Shown one piece after another: positions 1 through 7,032 of a stretch of DNA of 16,551 nt. This DNA comes from Thiobacillus sp. (lineage in GTDB: Bacteria; Pseudomonadota; Gammaproteobacteria; Burkholderiales; Thiobacillaceae). The notes under the pieces were generated by a model. It did no database searches. It worked only from the letters and a program-made list of their open reading frames with translations, and was not told the origin of the DNA. Location: assembly GCA_018780025.1 (NCBI GenBank), contig JADMKH010000011.1, forward strand, positions 7,542 to 24,092, read 5' to 3'. The position numbers were made by a program, and so were the translations under genes. Each line of letters opens with the position of its first letter. Position 1 is the stretch's first letter.

Positions 1-348
1 CATGCCCACAATGGCCAGCGCAAACACAGGCCGGCCACCCATGGCATACACGTCGGACAAGGCATTGGTGGCAGCGATGCGGCCGAAGTCGAAGGGGTCG
101 TCGACGATGGGCATGAAAAAATCGGTGGTCGCCACGATCGCCTGCTCATCGTTGAGCCGATACACCGCGGCATCGTCGCCGTGCTCGATGCCCACCATCA
201 GGTCGGGGTAGGCCTCTGCCAGATGCGATGCGAACGGGGTGTCAGACAAAATCTCGCGCAAAACGGAAGGCGAAATTTTGCAGCCACAGCCGCCACCATG
301 CGAAAACTGGGTGAGTCGGATGGGGGCGTCGATAATGGAGTCGGTCAT
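1..348 (-). CDS. selD: Selenide, water dikinase (selenophosphate synthetase), N-terminal part, truncated by window edge
   Basis: SelD makes selenophosphate from selenide and ATP in the cytosol. Selenophosphate feeds selenocysteine, 2-selenouridine in tRNA and, in sen loci, selenoneine, where SelD is called SenC. Reading back from the ATG at 348 gives 116 codons before the window ends. The N-terminus carries the family signature RLTQFSHGGGCGCK, with the catalytic Cys at residue 21 and Lys at 24. The catalytic codon is TGT, so this is the cysteine form and not a selenoprotein. Further family-like stretches are GIEHGDDAAVY, TTDFFMPIVDDPFDFGRIAA and NALSDVYAMGGRP, in the AIR-synthase-like ATP-binding half. 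A Shine-Dalgarno-like AAGGTG lies about 10 bases upstream of the start. The gene is divergent from the SenA-like gene, with 68 bases between them. Identity is secure. Its use for selenoneine is inferred from the neighbour. Confidence 0.96.
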   Translation of the reverse strand, partial: MTDSIIDAPIRLTQFSHGGGCGCKISPSVLREILSDTPFASHLAEAYPDLMVGIEHGDDAAVYRLNDEQAIVATTDFFMPIVDDPFDFGRIAATNALSDVYAMGGRPVFALAIVGM

Positions 349-367
349 GTTCCAGATTCACCTTTGG

Positions 368-397
368 ATTAGAGTGCGAGATTGAAATTCAACTGAA
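368..397 (-). promoter_or_regulatory. Candidate sigma70-type promoter for selD
   Basis: Read on the minus strand, TTCAGT (392-397) and TCTAAT (368-373) are 18 bases apart. The -10 box is one mismatch from consensus and the -35 box is weak. The position would give a short 5' leader for selD that includes its Shine-Dalgarno-like site. This is a pattern match only. No equally good promoter was seen for the divergent senA-like gene. Confidence 0.35.
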
Positions 398-400
398 TTT
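385..400. promoter_or_regulatory. Perfect inverted repeat in the selD-senA gap, candidate operator
   Basis: AAATTCA-AC-TGAATTT is a perfect 7+2+7 palindrome centred between the two divergent genes. It is AT-rich in otherwise GC-rich DNA and overlaps the putative -35 box of selD. No long T-run follows it, so a terminator is unlikely. A binding site for a transcription factor that controls both genes is a reasonable inference. No particular regulator is recognised. Confidence 0.4.
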
Positions 401-416
401 ACCTCAACTGTATAGC

Positions 417-1574
417 ATGAACATTGTCCGGCCCATCAGCGGCTTTTCCGCAGACCAACTGATCAGCAAGCTTGCGCAGGCCCGTGCGCAGTTTCGTGCG
501 ATGATCAGCAGCCTGCCCGCGAACGGCTGGCTGGGTCCACGTGCCGCGCACCTGAACCCGCCACTATGGGAGGCCGGACACATTGTCTGGTTTCAGGAAC
601 GCTGGTGTCTGCGTGCGGTATCCGACAACCGTTTTGCGCCCAGTCTGCTGGCCGGGGCCGATGCGTTGTATGACTCCTCCACCGTACCGCATGACAGCCG
701 TTGGGATCTGCCTTTGCTGGAACCGGCCGCGGTCGACGCGTATGCCGAACGGGTGACCGCTGCCGTGGCAGCCCGCCTGCACAATGAATTCAACCCGGGG
801 CTGGCTTACTTTGCCGGGCTGAGCCTGGTTCATGAACTGATGCATATCGAAGCCTGGCAGATGGCTTTTCAGAATTTGGCCTATGCGTATCCCGGGCAAC
901 GGGTCGCTGAGCTGCCCATGCCAGCGGATCGGCTTGCTTTTCCGGAAAGCGACGTGACGCTCGGCAGCGGGCCTGACGAAGGCTTCATTTTCGACAATGA
1001 AAAATGGCGGCACGTTGTGGCGGTGCCCGCTTTCGATATTGATGCAAACCAGGTCTCAGAGACAGACTTTGCGGCCTTTGTCGATGCGGGTGGATACCTG
1101 CGCAGCGCGGGGTGGACGGAGGCGGGCTGGGCATGGCGGACGGCCAGCGGCGCGACTCACCCGATCTACTGGCGTCACGCCGATGGCGCGTGGCAGGCGC
1201 GACGCTTTGCCGACTGGGCACCGCTGAGTCCGCACGCGCCGATGCTGCATCTCAACCGCTTTGAGGCCGAGGCCTGTGCGTCCTGGATGGGCCGCCGGCT
1301 GCCCGCGGCAGAACAGTGGCTGCGTGCGACGCAGCACGCGAATTTTGCTTGGGGTGCCGGCTGGGAATGGATGCGCAACGCCTTTGCGCCTTATCCGGGT
1401 TTTTCCGCCGACCCGTATCAGGATTATTCCCAACCCTGGTTTCACAGCCACGCCGAATTGCGCGGTGGCGGGCCGTTTACCGACCCTTTGCTCAAACGCC
1501 CGGGCTTCCGCAATTTCTATCTGCCGCATCGACGCGATCCGTTCGCCGGGTTTCGCACCGTCAGTCCGGCCTGA
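417..1574 (+). CDS. senA: SenA-like selenoneine synthase (EgtB-family nonheme iron enzyme)
   Basis: The 385-residue protein has the EgtB/SenA architecture. Residues about 10-165 form a DinB-like four-helix domain with the iron ligands His55 (in EAGHIVWFQERW), His139 and His143 (HELMHIE). Residues about 180-383 form a formylglycine-generating-enzyme (FGE) type domain with WGAGWEWMRNAF, YPGF, QDYSQPWF and GFRNFYLPHR. Family members use O2 and Fe(II) to join a thiol or selenol donor to the C2 of hercynine. EgtB and OvoA use sulfur donors. SenA uses a selenosugar and leads to selenoneine. The choice of SenA rests mainly on the divergent selD gene 68 bases away and on the absence of any egtD-like gene here. 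The donor-binding residues were not compared. No clear Shine-Dalgarno precedes the ATG. An ergothioneine-type EgtB remains the main alternative. Confidence 0.78.
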   Translation: MNIVRPISGFSADQLISKLAQARAQFRAMISSLPANGWLGPRAAHLNPPLWEAGHIVWFQERWCLRAVSDNRFAPSLLAGADALYDSSTVPHDSRWDLPLLEPAAVDAYAERVTAAVAARLHNEFNPGLAYFAGLSLVHELMHIEAWQMAFQNLAYAYPGQRVAELPMPADRLAFPESDVTLGSGPDEGFIFDNEKWRHVVAVPAFDIDANQVSETDFAAFVDAGGYLRSAGWTEAGWAWRTASGATHPIYWRHADGAWQARRFADWAPLSPHAPMLHLNRFEAEACASWMGRRLPAAEQWLRATQHANFAWGAGWEWMRNAFAPYPGFSADPYQDYSQPWFHSHAELRGGGPFTDPLLKRPGFRNFYLPHRRDPFAGFRTVSPA

Positions 1575-1594
1575 TTCAAGCCGGGCGGCCCCCG

Positions 1595-2755
1595 TCAGGG
1601 CAAAAACAATTCCAGCAGATCGTTGAGGTAACGTTGCCCCAATAGCGTTGGCTTGAGTTGGATCGCATCGCGTTCCAACAAGCCTTTCGCCCGTGCCTTC
1701 TCCAGTGCATCCGTGCAAAGATGCAGGGGATAGCCAGTACGCTCTTCAAACATCGTGCTCGGCACCCCCTCATTCAATCGCAGCGCATTCATCATGAATT
1801 CGAACGGCAGGTCGTTACGGATCAGCGTGCGAATGTCGGCAAGGTGCGTGCCCTGCTTCACCGCATCCATGTATTGCTGCGGATGTTTGGTGCGCATCTG
1901 CCGCAGGATGCGGTCATGAAAGCTGAGCTTGGAATGCGCGCCCGCGCCTATGCCAAGGTAATCGCCGAACTGCCAGTAGTTGAGGTTGTGCCGGCTGGCA
2001 TGCTGCGGCCGCGCATAAGCCGAGGTTTCATAATGCTGCATGCCGGCTTCGATCAGGCGCGCTTCGATGGCCAGGTGCATATCGGCGGCCACATCCTCGT
2101 CCGGCAGGTTCGGCGGCGCGGTGTGGCCAAACGGCGTATTGGGTTCGAGCGTGAGGTGATAGGCCGACAGATGCGGCGGCTGAAACGTCAGCGCGGTGTC
2201 GATATCGGCCAGCGCCTCATCCAGCGTTTGCCCCGGCAAGGCAAACATCAGATCGAGATTGAAGGTATCGAAATGGGTGGCGGCGAGTTCGGCCGCGCGG
2301 CGTGCTTCGGTGTCGTCGTGAATGCGCCCGAGTGCCTTGAGATGACGCGGGTTGAAGCTCTGGATGCCGAGCGAGACGCGCGTCACCCCCGCTTCGCGGA
2401 AGCCGGAAAATTTGGCGGCCTCCACCGTGCCGGGGTTGGCTTCCAGCGTGATTTCCGCATCGGGCAGCAAGAGCGTAAGCGTGCGCACGCCGGTGAGAAT
2501 GCGATCAATCCCTGCTGCCGAAAACAGGCTGGGGGTGCCGCCGCCAAAAAATACGGTGTGGATTTTGCGGCCCCAGATATCGGGCAGCGCCTGCTCCAGA
2601 TCCAGCAACAGCGCGTCGATATAAGCCGCTTCCGGAATGCCCTGCGCCGCGTGCGAATTGAAGTCGCAATACGGGCATTTCTTTACGCACCACGGCAGGT
2701 GGATGTAGAGCGACAGCGGCGGCGAGACTTTCAGGCCGCCGCGTGCGAATTGCAC
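1595..2755 (-). CDS. hemW: HemW, radical SAM heme chaperone (oxygen-independent coproporphyrinogen oxidase-like)
   Basis: HemW is a radical-SAM-family protein that binds heme and delivers it to respiratory enzymes. It was long annotated as HemN-like but lacks coproporphyrinogen oxidase activity where tested. The N-terminal SLYIHLPWC leads into the CxxxCxxC iron-sulfur motif (Cys23, Cys27, Cys30 from the chosen start), followed by FFGGGTPS and the HNLNYW heme-binding-type motif typical of HemW. The reading frame stays open about 210 bases further upstream, inside rdgB, but that extension is not HemW-like. The GTG at 2755 gives 386 residues, close to the family's usual 380 or so, and starts 7 bases after the rdgB stop. 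There is no good Shine-Dalgarno, so coupling to rdgB translation is plausible. It is convergent with senA across a 20-base gap. Exact start uncertain. Confidence 0.92.
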   Translation of the reverse strand: MQFARGGLKVSPPLSLYIHLPWCVKKCPYCDFNSHAAQGIPEAAYIDALLLDLEQALPDIWGRKIHTVFFGGGTPSLFSAAGIDRILTGVRTLTLLLPDAEITLEANPGTVEAAKFSGFREAGVTRVSLGIQSFNPRHLKALGRIHDDTEARRAAELAATHFDTFNLDLMFALPGQTLDEALADIDTALTFQPPHLSAYHLTLEPNTPFGHTAPPNLPDEDVAADMHLAIEARLIEAGMQHYETSAYARPQHASRHNLNYWQFGDYLGIGAGAHSKLSFHDRILRQMRTKHPQQYMDAVKQGTHLADIRTLIRNDLPFEFMMNALRLNEGVPSTMFEERTGYPLHLCTDALEKARAKGLLERDAIQLKPTLLGQRYLNDLLELFLP

Positions 2756-2762
2756 AACGGAA

Positions 2763-3362
2763 TCAGCCAAGTCGGTTCTGCTGTTTGAGTTTTTCGACCA
2801 GGTCGCGCAATGCCTGACCGCGATGGCTGATGCTGTTTTTGGTGTCTTCGTCCAGTTCGGCACCGGTTTTGTCAAACCCGGACACCAGAAAATAGGGGTC
2901 GTAACCAAAACCATTTTCACCGCGCGGCACGTCGATGATTTCGCCGTACCAGCGGCCTTCCGCAATCACCGGCTCGGGATCGTCGGGGTGACGCACGTAG
3001 ACCATGACGCAGGTGTAATGCGCGCGGCGGTTGGTCTCATTGGAGAGATCGGCGATGAGTTTGTCGTTGTTGCTGGCGTCCGATTTAGGCTCGCCGGCAT
3101 AGCGCGCCGACTGCACACCGGGCGCGCCGCCCAGCGCCTCGACGCAGATGCCGGAATCGTCGGCCAGCGCGGGCAGGCCGCTGTGCGCGCTGGCATGGCG
3201 CGCCTTGGCGAGGCAGTTCTCGACGAAAGTGACGTGCGGTTCGGGGCAGTCGGGCACGTTGAACTGCGACTGCGGCACCGCTTCGATCCCGAGTGGCGCC
3301 AGGATACGGGCGATTTCGCGCAGCTTGCCGGCGTTGCCGGATGCAATAACCAGTTTGCTCAT
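2763..3362 (-). CDS. rdgB: RdgB/HAM1 non-canonical purine NTP pyrophosphatase
   Basis: This 199-residue protein hydrolyses dITP/ITP, XTP and related deaminated purine nucleotides to monophosphates, which keeps them out of DNA and RNA. Family motifs are present in order: ASGNAGKLREI near the N-terminus for nucleotide binding, DDSGICVEALGGAPGV with the metal-binding acidic residues, SARYAG, FGYDPYF and the C-terminal SHRGQA. Length matches the family (about 197). Its ATG overlaps the TGA stop of rph as ATGA (3359-3362), so translation is probably coupled, and hemW follows 7 bases after its stop. Nothing is missing or unusual in the protein. Confidence 0.97.
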   Translation of the reverse strand: MSKLVIASGNAGKLREIARILAPLGIEAVPQSQFNVPDCPEPHVTFVENCLAKARHASAHSGLPALADDSGICVEALGGAPGVQSARYAGEPKSDASNNDKLIADLSNETNRRAHYTCVMVYVRHPDDPEPVIAEGRWYGEIIDVPRGENGFGYDPYFLVSGFDKTGAELDEDTKNSISHRGQALRDLVEKLKQQNRLG

Positions 3363-4087
3363 GACGCCAGGGCTTTCTGCTGTGCCGTCGAAATCTGCAC
3401 GATGCCGGCGGTTGCCAGATCGAGCAGGGCTTCGAGGGTGGCGCGCGAAAACGGCACGCCTTCGGCGGTGCCCTGCACTTCCACGATGCCGCCGCTGCCG
3501 GTCATCACCACGTTCATGTCGGTATCGCAGCCAGCGTCTTCAATGTAATCGAGGTCGAGCACCGGCTGGCCCTGATAGACACCGACCGAGATGGCGGCGA
3601 TGCTGTCAGTGAGCGGGGTTTCAGTGAGTTTTCCGTCGCGCAACAAGCCGGCGATGGCGTCGGCCACCGCGACATAGGCGCCGCAAATGCTGGCGCAGCG
3701 GGTGCCGCCGTCGGCCTGCAGCACGTCGCAATCGATGTGCAGGGTGCGTTCGCCGAGTTTTTTCAAATCGACCACGGCGCGCATGGAACGCCCGATCAAA
3801 CGCTGGATTTCCTGGGTGCGGCCGCTCTGCTTGCCGCGCGCGGCTTCGCGGTCGCTGCGGGTGTGGGTGGAGCGCGGCAGCATGCCGTATTCGGCGGTGA
3901 CCCAGCCTTCGCCGCTGCCTTTTTTATGCGGCGGAATCTTGTCGAGCACGCTGGCCGTACACAGTATACGGGTATCGCCCATGGCGACGAGCACCGAGCC
4001 TTCGGCATGCTTGGTGTAGCCACGGGTAAACGTCAGGGTGCGCAGTGCGTCAAGGGCGCGGCCACTGGGACGGGAAAGGGTGGACAT
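3359..4087 (-). CDS. rph: Ribonuclease PH (tRNA 3'-end processing phosphorolytic exonuclease)
   Basis: RNase PH trims the 3' ends of tRNA precursors by phosphorolysis and also acts on structured RNA. The product has the N-terminal RPSGRALDALR, the EGSVLVAMGDTRI stretch, the basic phosphate-binding segment RSDREAARGKQSGRTQEIQR, and the core LHIDCDVLQADGGTR and DMNVVMTGSGGIVEVQGTAEG. The ATG at 4087 gives 242 residues, near the usual 238. A TTG four codons upstream (4099) is also possible. Neither has a convincing Shine-Dalgarno. Unlike the defective rph of E. coli K-12, the C-terminal part is intact. It is the first of the rph-rdgB-hemW set and lies 91 bases downstream of the PP2C gene, a gap with no clear terminator. 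Confidence 0.97.
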   Translation of the reverse strand: MSTLSRPSGRALDALRTLTFTRGYTKHAEGSVLVAMGDTRILCTASVLDKIPPHKKGSGEGWVTAEYGMLPRSTHTRSDREAARGKQSGRTQEIQRLIGRSMRAVVDLKKLGERTLHIDCDVLQADGGTRCASICGAYVAVADAIAGLLRDGKLTETPLTDSIAAISVGVYQGQPVLDLDYIEDAGCDTDMNVVMTGSGGIVEVQGTAEGVPFSRATLEALLDLATAGIVQISTAQQKALAS

Positions 4088-4178
4088 GGCAGCAGACAAA
4101 AAATGGAAAGCGTGATTTTACCGCGTCGGCTTCAAGCCTGCGCAGCAATGCCTTACACGCAGCCTGCCGGACTGCAAC

Positions 4179-5087
4179 TTACTTGGCGGAAATTTTCTGG
4201 ATCGCCTGCTGGATTTCGGCAATCGCACGTTCGATTTCGTCATCCGTCACCGCCGGGGTGCCGGGCAACGGACGCAGCGCGTTGATCTGCGTGGTGACGC
4301 CGCCATCCGGCAGCGCCAGGGTAGAGATGGAATCCTTGCTCGGCATGCGCGCCTGGCCCCAGGTCATGGCGATGAGGCTGAGATTGTCGCCATGCTCGCC
4401 ACCGCGGAACTCGGCGTGGTCCATCAAGTGGCGAACCGCATCTTCCAGCGTGTAGGCGTGGAGTAGCGCGGACAGCTCATGCGCATTGATCATGCCCCAG
4501 ATGCCATCGGTGCATAGCAGCATGGTATCTGCGTCGTGCAGCGGAACCGGCGCATTGCATTCCACCTGGGGCGTCACGTAGCCGCCAAGGCAGTTGGATA
4601 CCTTGTTGCGCTCAGGATGCGTGCCCGCTTCCTCTTCGGTGATGAGGCCGTTGCGCACCATCTGGGCAACCGCGGTGTGATCTTCGGTGCGCGCGATCAG
4701 GCTGCCATCGCTGAACAGATACAAGCGCGAATCGCCCACATGCGACCAGTACGCCGCCCCATCCTGAATAACCGCCGAAACAAGGGTCGTATGGGGAATT
4801 TCAAGCAGATCCTGGTCAACGGCATAATCGTTGATCGTGTAATGCGCGAGCGTCGTTGCCTCATCCAGAAACTTCATCGGATCGGCCAAACGCGGCTTGG
4901 CCATTTTCTGGAACTGATCGGTCATCACCTGCACCGCAATCTGCGCTGCAATTTCGCCGTGCATATGGCCGCCCATGCCATCAGCCACCACCATCAGCAA
5001 TGCATCGCGACTGTAGGAATAGGCAACGCGATCCTGGTTGTTTTTGCGGCCGCCCTGACGCGACGCCTGATAGATAGTGAATTTCAT
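4179..5087 (-). CDS. PP2C-family Ser/Thr protein phosphatase
   Basis: The 302-residue soluble protein is a metal-dependent PPM/PP2C phosphatase. The conserved acidic metal ligands are all visible: Asp19 in NNQDR, Asp36 in VADGMGGH, Asp119 in SHVGDSRLYL, Asp194 in CTDGIWG and Asp234 in GDNLSLI. EDHT at 135-138 and the Asn-Cys-Leu-Gly-Gly stretch near 165 also fit. After the catalytic domain (about 1-245) comes a 57-residue tail, rich in Pro, Thr and Asp, that ends in a short predicted helix. No membrane segment or signal peptide is seen. It starts 9 bases after the stop of the kinase gene, so the two are almost surely co-transcribed. By family analogy it reverses phosphorylation by that kinase. 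Its substrates are unknown. No clear Shine-Dalgarno, so coupling to kinase translation is likely. Confidence 0.93.
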   Translation of the reverse strand: MKFTIYQASRQGGRKNNQDRVAYSYSRDALLMVVADGMGGHMHGEIAAQIAVQVMTDQFQKMAKPRLADPMKFLDEATTLAHYTINDYAVDQDLLEIPHTTLVSAVIQDGAAYWSHVGDSRLYLFSDGSLIARTEDHTAVAQMVRNGLITEEEAGTHPERNKVSNCLGGYVTPQVECNAPVPLHDADTMLLCTDGIWGMINAHELSALLHAYTLEDAVRHLMDHAEFRGGEHGDNLSLIAMTWGQARMPSKDSISTLALPDGGVTTQINALRPLPGTPAVTDDEIERAIAEIQQAIQKISAK

Positions 5088-5096
5088 TTCGAAAGC

Positions 5097-6041
5097 TTAA
5101 AACAATTCCTTGCTCAGTGAACGCTTGATGCTGGACAAAATCGAGCTGCGCGGTGGCCGCATGCCGGTGCTGTCCATCAACACTTTTTGCAGGCTGAACA
5201 CGCTCTGCGGGCGTTCCATATAGTTCAGTTTGAGACATTGGTCGATGATTTCCAGCAGCTGGTCTGAATAGGCGCCGCGCCAGTTGACCATGGCCGGAAC
5301 CAGTTTGTCATCCAGCAGCCGGGCATCCGCCGACTGCGGCGGATAGCCGGCCAGACAGGCATACAGACTGGCGCCCACGCTATAGACATCCGACCACGGC
5401 CCCAGCCGTTCGCGGTTATGGTATTGCTCTGGCGAGGCAAACCCCGGCGTATACATGGGCTGCAGTTTGCTTTCTTCCAGCGTCAGCGTTTGCCGGGCTG
5501 CGCCGAAGTCGATCAGCACCGGCGAGCCATCCAGCCGGATGTAGAGATTCGATGGCTTGATGTCGAGGTGCAGCAGCTTGTGCGTATGCACTTCGCGCAG
5601 CCCGTTCAATAACTGGGCAAACACCCGCCGGATAAAGCTTTCGCTTATGGTGCCGCGATTGGCCTGGATGTGCTGTTGCAGCGTTTTGCCGCGCTCGAAG
5701 CGCATCACCATGTACACGGTGTCGTTGGCGCGGAAGAAGTTGGTCACCCGGATGACGTTGGGGTGATCGATACGCGCCAGCGCCCGGCCTTCCTCAAAAA
5801 AGCACTTCAGGCCATGGCGAAAAATATTGCTGTTTTCGGCCGAACTGGCCTGCACGATGACCGACCCCTCGGTACGCAGCACCAGCTGGCCCGGCAGGTA
5901 TTCCTTGATGGCAACCGACTGGTTGTTGCTGTCACGCGCCAGATACACCATGCTGAAGCCACCGCCGCCGATTTTCCGGATGATGGTGTATTCGTTTAGC
6001 CGGTATCCGTTGGGAAGCGCCTGATTGGGTTGAGTCGCCAT
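5097..6041 (-). CDS. Hanks-type Ser/Thr protein kinase, soluble, with HLD instead of HRD
   Basis: The 314-residue protein has a complete kinase fold. The glycine loop is GGGGFSMVYLA (25-35), the ATP-anchoring Lys46 lies in VAIKEYLP, and Glu84 in FEEGRALA fits the alpha-C glutamate. The catalytic loop is HLDIKPSNL (158-166), with Asp160, Lys162 and Asn165. DFG is at 178-180 and SPEQY at 203-207. The catalytic-loop Arg is Leu, making it a non-RD kinase, so activation-loop phosphorylation may matter less. There are no PASTA repeats and no membrane helix. The C-terminus is a short basic, Ser-rich tail. The ATG at 6041 was chosen because the kinase similarity begins soon after it. The frame is open a further 24 codons upstream, but that stretch is not kinase-like. 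It is divergent from yicC and followed by the PP2C gene. Confidence 0.92.
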   Translation of the reverse strand: MATQPNQALPNGYRLNEYTIIRKIGGGGFSMVYLARDSNNQSVAIKEYLPGQLVLRTEGSVIVQASSAENSNIFRHGLKCFFEEGRALARIDHPNVIRVTNFFRANDTVYMVMRFERGKTLQQHIQANRGTISESFIRRVFAQLLNGLREVHTHKLLHLDIKPSNLYIRLDGSPVLIDFGAARQTLTLEESKLQPMYTPGFASPEQYHNRERLGPWSDVYSVGASLYACLAGYPPQSADARLLDDKLVPAMVNWRGAYSDQLLEIIDQCLKLNYMERPQSVFSLQKVLMDSTGMRPPRSSILSSIKRSLSKELF

Positions 6042-6147
6042 AGTTGAACGTCTATTATCCTTGCCTGACAAGCCGGCCCTGCCGGAAAAGGCCCGCACCG
6101 GCTCCACACCCACACTGTAATCCTAACTGTATATCCACAACCCACCT
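6042..6147. other. Divergent intergenic region between kinase and yicC
   Basis: These 106 bases should hold the promoters for the kinase-phosphatase genes (minus) and the yicC operon (plus). TA-rich patches lie near 6053-6058 and 6116-6135, but none pairs with a good -35 box at standard spacing. A CCGG-CCCTG-CCGG small hairpin is visible around 6073-6085. Nothing firmer can be supported. Confidence 0.4.
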
Positions 6148-7014
6148 ATGACCACCAGCATGACCGGGTTTGCCGCCCATAGCCTCAACCTCGACCATGC
6201 CAGCGTCAATATCGACTTGCGGAGCGTCAACCAGCGGTATCTCGAGTTGCACTTCCGTCTGGCCGACGAATTCCGCGCCCTGGAACCGCAACTCCGCGAA
6301 CTGATTCAGCATCGCCTCGCCCGCGGCAAGGTCGAATGCCGCATCAACCTGATTGCACTGCCTGCTGCCTCGCAGGATAACGGCTTGAACCCGGTCATTC
6401 TTGAGCAGCTCGCGCACTGGCAGTCAGATGTGATGCAGCGTGTGCCCAACAGCACGCCGCTCAGCGTCAATGAAATCCTGCGCTGGCCCGGTGCCGTGCC
6501 CACCGCGACCCTGACGCAGGACGCACTCAACCAGGCGGCACTGGATGGCGTGCGCGCCACGCTGGATGAACTGGTGGCAAGCCGTCAGCGCGAAGGCGCC
6601 AAGCTCAAGCAACACATACTCGACCGCCTGGGTGCCGCCGAAACGCAGGTGGCGGGCTTGCAGCCGCTGCTGCCCGCGCTGGTTGCCGCCCAGCGCGAAA
6701 AACTGGCGGAACGCCTGCGCGATGCGCTGGGTGAAGCCGGCCATGAGCGACTGGCGCAGGAAATTGCGCTGGCGGCGCAAAAAGCCGATATCGACGAAGA
6801 ACTCTCCCGCCTGGCCGCCCATTTCTCGGAAGTCCGCCGTGTGCTGGACCAGTCCGGTGCGGTGGGCAAGCGTCTCGACTTTCTGATGCAGGAGCTGCAT
6901 CGCGAGGCCAATACACTGGGCGCCAAATCGGTCGCCGTCGAAACCTCACGCGTTTCGCTCGAGCTCAAGGTGCTGATCGAGCAGATGCGCGAGCAGGTGC
7001 AAAATCTTGAATAA
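6148..7014 (+). CDS. yicC: YicC-family endoribonuclease
   Basis: This 288-residue protein matches the YicC family, which in E. coli is an RNA-binding endoribonuclease linked to small-RNA turnover. It has the N-terminal SMTGFA, then DLRSVNQRYLELHFRL, and the long helical C-terminal half with FLMQELHREANTLGAKS and the family's closing IEQMREQVQNLE. Length matches the E. coli protein (287). The ATG at 6148 is used because the SMTGFA block begins four residues in. No Shine-Dalgarno is evident upstream, which is odd for a highly conserved gene. It heads the plus-strand run and sits 18 bases before gmk, its common neighbour in proteobacteria. Confidence 0.95.
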   Translation: MTTSMTGFAAHSLNLDHASVNIDLRSVNQRYLELHFRLADEFRALEPQLRELIQHRLARGKVECRINLIALPAASQDNGLNPVILEQLAHWQSDVMQRVPNSTPLSVNEILRWPGAVPTATLTQDALNQAALDGVRATLDELVASRQREGAKLKQHILDRLGAAETQVAGLQPLLPALVAAQREKLAERLRDALGEAGHERLAQEIALAAQKADIDEELSRLAAHFSEVRRVLDQSGAVGKRLDFLMQELHREANTLGAKSVAVETSRVSLELKVLIEQMREQVQNLE

Positions 7015-7032
7015 CAGGAACCTAGAATAATC

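Noticed and set aside
283..291. Possible selenocysteine codon in selD
   Set aside because: The catalytic position is TGT (Cys) on the minus strand, not TGA.
1658..2788. A 376-codon plus-strand open frame opposite hemW
   Set aside because: The minus strand encodes HemW with all motifs intact; the plus product is Arg/Gly-rich with no recognisable domain.
2756..2965. Upstream extension of the hemW reading frame
   Set aside because: It overlaps conserved rdgB coding sequence in another frame and has no similarity to HemW N-termini.
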